The notes beneath the pieces are model-generated. The model saw nothing but the letters and a program-made list of their open reading frames with translations. It did no database searches and was not told the origin of the DNA. A stretch of DNA of 7,862 bases from Candidatus Omnitrophota bacterium (GTDB lineage: Bacteria > Omnitrophota > Gorgyraeia > 2-02-FULL-51-18). Every line of letters begins with the position of its first letter. Position 1 is the stretch's first letter. Where the stretch lies: positions 1-7,862 of the forward strand of contig JAHFFL010000049.1 in the NCBI GenBank assembly GCA_023247955.1, written 5' to 3'. Both the position numbers and the translations under genes were made by a program. Positions 5,267-7,862 of the stretch are shown here, one piece after another.

Positions 5267-6771
5267 TGCGGCGTAAGGAAGAGCGGGGATTTCTTTTGCT
5301 CTTCGCGTTTGTGCTGATGACGGCGCTCGTGGTTATCGCCGGCTCTTTTTTGTACCTGGTGGCTTACGAAACGCGCGGGGTTTCGGGCCAGTCGGAGGAC
5401 TTGAAGCTTTTAAATCTCGCGGATGCGGGAGTTGAGAGGGCGATGCGGGCCATAGGGGATGATTACCAGACGACGACGCAGACGGGGACTGCGGATCTGC
5501 GCGGCGCGACCACGAGCGGCACCGCGGGCACGGCGGCTCAAATGAACTTCATCCGTTACACGGGGGACGGGAGCAATCTTACGATAAACGCCAGCGCCGG
5601 TACCAATGTCGTCCTGCAGGATTTTGACCAAAATCATCTGGGCACGCGCATTACGAACGTCAGCATCGGCTGCCGTTACCGCAAATCATCCGGCGGAGGC
5701 GTGACTCCGCGGCTTGAGATTCTATATACCACAAACGGCGTATTCCCGCAGGTGGGAAATTCTTCGCTCGATGTTTTGGCCAGCGCCACGTCGTTTAACG
5801 CGGCGCCGTACGTAGTGCTCGGCATCACCGCGGACCGGGCCTGGACCTGGTCCGTGATCAATAGCGGCAATTTCAGGATACGCGCGAGGGCGTACGGCTC
5901 AAGCGACCGCAATATTGACATTGATTATTTATTTTTAAGGGTCACCTATGAAATCGACACCAAGACCGAGTCGTGGTATACCGGGACCTTCGAGGCGTTC
6001 CCTAAAAGTCTGGGCGCGGGCGCTATTCAGTCCGTGACGATCTCCGATGAGCAGGCCAAGGTGCATCTAAACACTGCTCCCCAGTCGCTACTCCGGTATT
6101 TAATGGAGGAACATGGCGTGCTCAGCGCCACGGCCAATACCGTCGCGACGAATATCGTAACTTACCGCGCCGGGAATTCTTTCGACTCGATTGAAGAGGT
6201 CAAGCAAGTGACCGGCATGACCACCGCGATTTATGACGCGATCAAAACCGACATCACGGTCTACTCCCGTATCAATACGACCGCCCAGGGGCCCGCGGGG
6301 TCGCGTGCGCCGGTCAACATCAACACGGCCTCGCGCGAAGTGTTGGAAGCGATCTTGGATCCCTTGACTTTCAGCAGCCCCAGCGATATCACCAATCTTG
6401 TCGACGCGATTATCGCGCAAAGGAACACGGCCCCGTTCACTTGTTTTTATACTTCTGATGGCGCGGACCTGCGCTCGTTTTACAATCTGGAGCGTTCTGT
6501 CGGCGCCGTTAGCAACGCCGAAGACGACCGCGTGCTGGGGAACGCGGACGCGTCGCTTTTAAGTCCTACCCGGGAAGGCGGCACCGTCGAAAACGCCTTG
6601 ACGACGGAGTTTTGTTACGATTCCAGCGTTTTTAAAGTGGAATCCCTCGCACAGCTGAGCGGCCGCCGCCTGCGGGTGACGACGATTCTGGGGGATCAGG
6701 GGGCCCGGACGTTTACGACGGCCGCCGGCGACGCGACCAGCACCGGTTACCGGCGGGAGAATTTTGAATGA
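5266..6771 (+). CDS. gspK: GspK-like minor pseudopilin with a large beta-rich insertion
   Basis: The GspK family caps the tip of the pseudopilus. The ATG at 5266 overlaps the previous stop (TGATG) and has GAGAAG at 5254-5259; a TTG one codon upstream is possible but less likely. The leader MRRKEERG is followed by a class III site, G8/F9, and a helix FLLLFAFVLMTALVV that lacks Glu at +5, as expected for GspK (and PilX). The GspK core is seen twice: SDEQAKVHLNTA at 260-271 with a downstream helix-hairpin-helix-like stretch ending in DITVYS, and VNINTASREVLEAI from residue 350. Residues about 90-230, between the N-terminal helix and this core, form a Gly/Ser/Asn-rich predicted beta domain ending in DIDYLFLRVTYE. 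The 501 residues exceed the roughly 300-350 typical of proteobacterial GspK, and the insertion accounts for most of the excess. Confidence 0.88.
   Translation: MRRKEERGFLLLFAFVLMTALVVIAGSFLYLVAYETRGVSGQSEDLKLLNLADAGVERAMRAIGDDYQTTTQTGTADLRGATTSGTAGTAAQMNFIRYTGDGSNLTINASAGTNVVLQDFDQNHLGTRITNVSIGCRYRKSSGGGVTPRLEILYTTNGVFPQVGNSSLDVLASATSFNAAPYVVLGITADRAWTWSVINSGNFRIRARAYGSSDRNIDIDYLFLRVTYEIDTKTESWYTGTFEAFPKSLGAGAIQSVTISDEQAKVHLNTAPQSLLRYLMEEHGVLSATANTVATNIVTYRAGNSFDSIEEVKQVTGMTTAIYDAIKTDITVYSRINTTAQGPAGSRAPVNINTASREVLEAILDPLTFSSPSDITNLVDAIIAQRNTAPFTCFYTSDGADLRSFYNLERSVGAVSNAEDDRVLGNADASLLSPTREGGTVENALTTEFCYDSSVFKVESLAQLSGRRLRVTTILGDQGARTFTTAAGDATSTGYRRENFE
6755..6760 (+). promoter_or_regulatory. 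Shine-Dalgarno selecting the pilM start
   Basis: GGGAGA lies seven bases before the ATG at 6768 and within the end of the gspK-like gene. It supports this ATG, whose ATGA overlap with the upstream stop is typical of coupled genes. Confidence 0.6.
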
Positions 6772-7862
6772 AAGATTATATCCTAGGCCTTGACGTCGGG
6801 ACCTCTTCAGTGAAGTGGGTGCTGTTCGCCAAAAAGGAGGACGGACTACGCCTGATCAAAGCCGATTTCAGGGAGATCGATTCTTTCACCGCCGCTCCCG
6901 AACAGGTGGAAAAAGAAACGCTGATCGCTCTCCGGGACGCTGCCAAAGACCTGGATGTGAAAAGATCCGAGGTGTTCGTCAATTTGAACTGTCCGAGAAC
7001 CGCCGTGCGGAAAATCCTTGTTCCGGCGATGCCTCCGAAAGAACTGAAAGAGGCGATTCATCTGGGCAGCAAAAGTTATTTTCCGTTTCCGACTGACGGG
7101 GCCCTGGTGGATTTTGAAATTTTGGGAGAGACCTCCGAAAAAGAAGCCGGAAAATTTCAAACCCTCATTGCGACGTCTCCTGCTTCCACTGTGGAAGAGC
7201 GGCTGCTGCTTCTTGAAAAAGCCGGGATACGGCCGACGGCGCTGGTGCCGGTCCCTTGCGCGTTTGAAAATCTCGCCGGCGCGCAAGCCGTCGAAGAGGG
7301 GCGCATCAAGTGTTTCGTGGATATCGGCGAAGTCTTCACGGAGCTTGTTGTTTTTTGCGTCAAACGGGGGATCGCGACTCCGGGAAAAAGGCCTGATCTG
7401 GTTTTTTCACGAAAGATCCCGGTGGCCGGGAGGGATTTCACGAAGGCCTTGACTTTGGCGCTCGCCTCGGACAAAGGCAATGTCCAACTGGATTTAAAGG
7501 AAGCGGAGGCGTTCAAAAAAGAATGGGGCATTCCCAAGTCTGCTGCCGTGGTTTCTGGCGCGAAGATTTCCGCGGCGCAGGCGGTTTCGATGATGCGGAT
7601 GCCGCTCGAACAACTGGCCGGTGAAATTGAAAGATGCTTTGATTATTGTCGCGAAGAGGCCCCGGAGTCCCGCATCGATTCGCTGGTGTTGTTCGGCGGC
7701 GGAGGATTACTCAAAGGGCTCGCCGGGTTTCTTTCCGAACGCCTTGCGATTTCCGTGAAACTTGGGAATCCTTTTGAGAAGCTGCTCTCGAAGCATTCCC
7801 CTTCTCCACTTCCTGAAAATTTAACGCAGTTCGCGGTGGCGGTGGGGCTTGCGTTCGGCACC
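6768..7862 (+). CDS. pilM: PilM, actin-fold type IV pilus assembly protein; 3' end outside window
   Basis: The frame stays open for 365 codons to the right edge with no stop. PilM is a cytoplasmic ASKHA-fold protein that binds the N-terminal tail of PilN and links the alignment complex to the ATPase. Visible motifs are the phosphate-1 loop LGLDVGTSSVKW (D9-G11), the PilM-typical ILVPAMPPKELKEAI and SYFPFP segments, the second phosphate loop VDIGE at 184-188, and the adenosine-site glycine loop FGGGGLLKGL (G310-G313) followed by the family's NPF at 334-336. The last residues (FAVAVGLAFGT) match the usual C-terminal helix, so only a few codons should be missing. The start overlaps the gspK-like stop by ATGA. 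In a classical type II operon GspL (a PilM-PilN-like fusion) would occupy this position; a separate PilM suggests that pilN and pilO follow. Confidence 0.93.
   Translation, partial: MKDYILGLDVGTSSVKWVLFAKKEDGLRLIKADFREIDSFTAAPEQVEKETLIALRDAAKDLDVKRSEVFVNLNCPRTAVRKILVPAMPPKELKEAIHLGSKSYFPFPTDGALVDFEILGETSEKEAGKFQTLIATSPASTVEERLLLLEKAGIRPTALVPVPCAFENLAGAQAVEEGRIKCFVDIGEVFTELVVFCVKRGIATPGKRPDLVFSRKIPVAGRDFTKALTLALASDKGNVQLDLKEAEAFKKEWGIPKSAAVVSGAKISAAQAVSMMRMPLEQLAGEIERCFDYCREEAPESRIDSLVLFGGGGLLKGLAGFLSERLAISVKLGNPFEKLLSKHSPSPLPENLTQFAVAVGLAFGT

Noticed and set aside
5831..5854. Six-base inverted repeat CGGACC / GGTCCG within the gspK-like gene
   Set aside because: A short stem with a 12-base loop, inside coding sequence and without a T run. 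Such repeats are expected by chance at this base composition.
6815..7452. Two short plus-strand open frames (6815-7096 and 7114-7452) in the right part of the window
   Set aside because: Both lie in another frame of the pilM gene, whose own frame is open from 6768 to the edge and encodes recognisable motifs.

Overview
The window is one continuous, tightly packed plus-strand transcription unit for a type IV filament machine (type II secretion / type IV pilus superfamily), preceded by signalling genes. All nine genes read in the same direction. No gap exceeds 24 bases, and from the first minor pseudopilin onward the genes overlap. I see no tRNA, rRNA, CRISPR array, insertion sequence or prophage. 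The sequence is moderately GC-rich by eye. The gene content suggests a Gram-negative, diderm bacterium. The mixed secretion/pilus gene order is compatible with an uncultivated lineage such as Omnitrophota or a deltaproteobacterium-like group, but that placement is a weak inference.

Layout. (1) Bases 1-573: the 3' end of a gene encoding the C-terminal part of a GGDEF (diguanylate-cyclase type) domain, running in frame into a receiver (REC) domain. (2) 587-955: a stand-alone receiver protein, clearly paralogous to the first receiver. (3) 974-2668: GspE/PilB-type assembly ATPase with an MshEN-like N-terminus. (4) 2679-3890: GspF/PilC inner-membrane platform protein. (5) 3915-4352: GspG-like major pseudopilin with the strongest Shine-Dalgarno sequence in the window. 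(6) 4339-4755, 4739-5266 and 5266-6771: three minor pseudopilins resembling GspI/PilV, GspJ/PilW and GspK. (7) 6768-7862: PilM, an actin-fold cytoplasmic component, open to the right edge.

Working model. The ATPase powers the platform protein, which extrudes a filament of the GspG-like subunit. The I/J/K-like proteins would form the priming tip complex. PilM would be the cytoplasmic ring that links to PilN/PilO, probably encoded just past the right edge. The receivers and the GGDEF fragment suggest control by phosphorelay and perhaps c-di-GMP. The prepilin peptidase (PilD/GspO) and outer-membrane secretin (GspD/PilQ) are not in the window.

The most unusual observations are: a perfect 16-bp inverted repeat placed exactly on the stop codon of the major pseudopilin gene and inside the leader of the next gene; the GGDEF-to-REC junction lying on an A7 tract where loss of one base would split the protein; a large beta-rich insertion in the GspK-like protein; and the hybrid order, with PilM where a type II system would carry GspL. 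I did not find evidence for a wholly new system.
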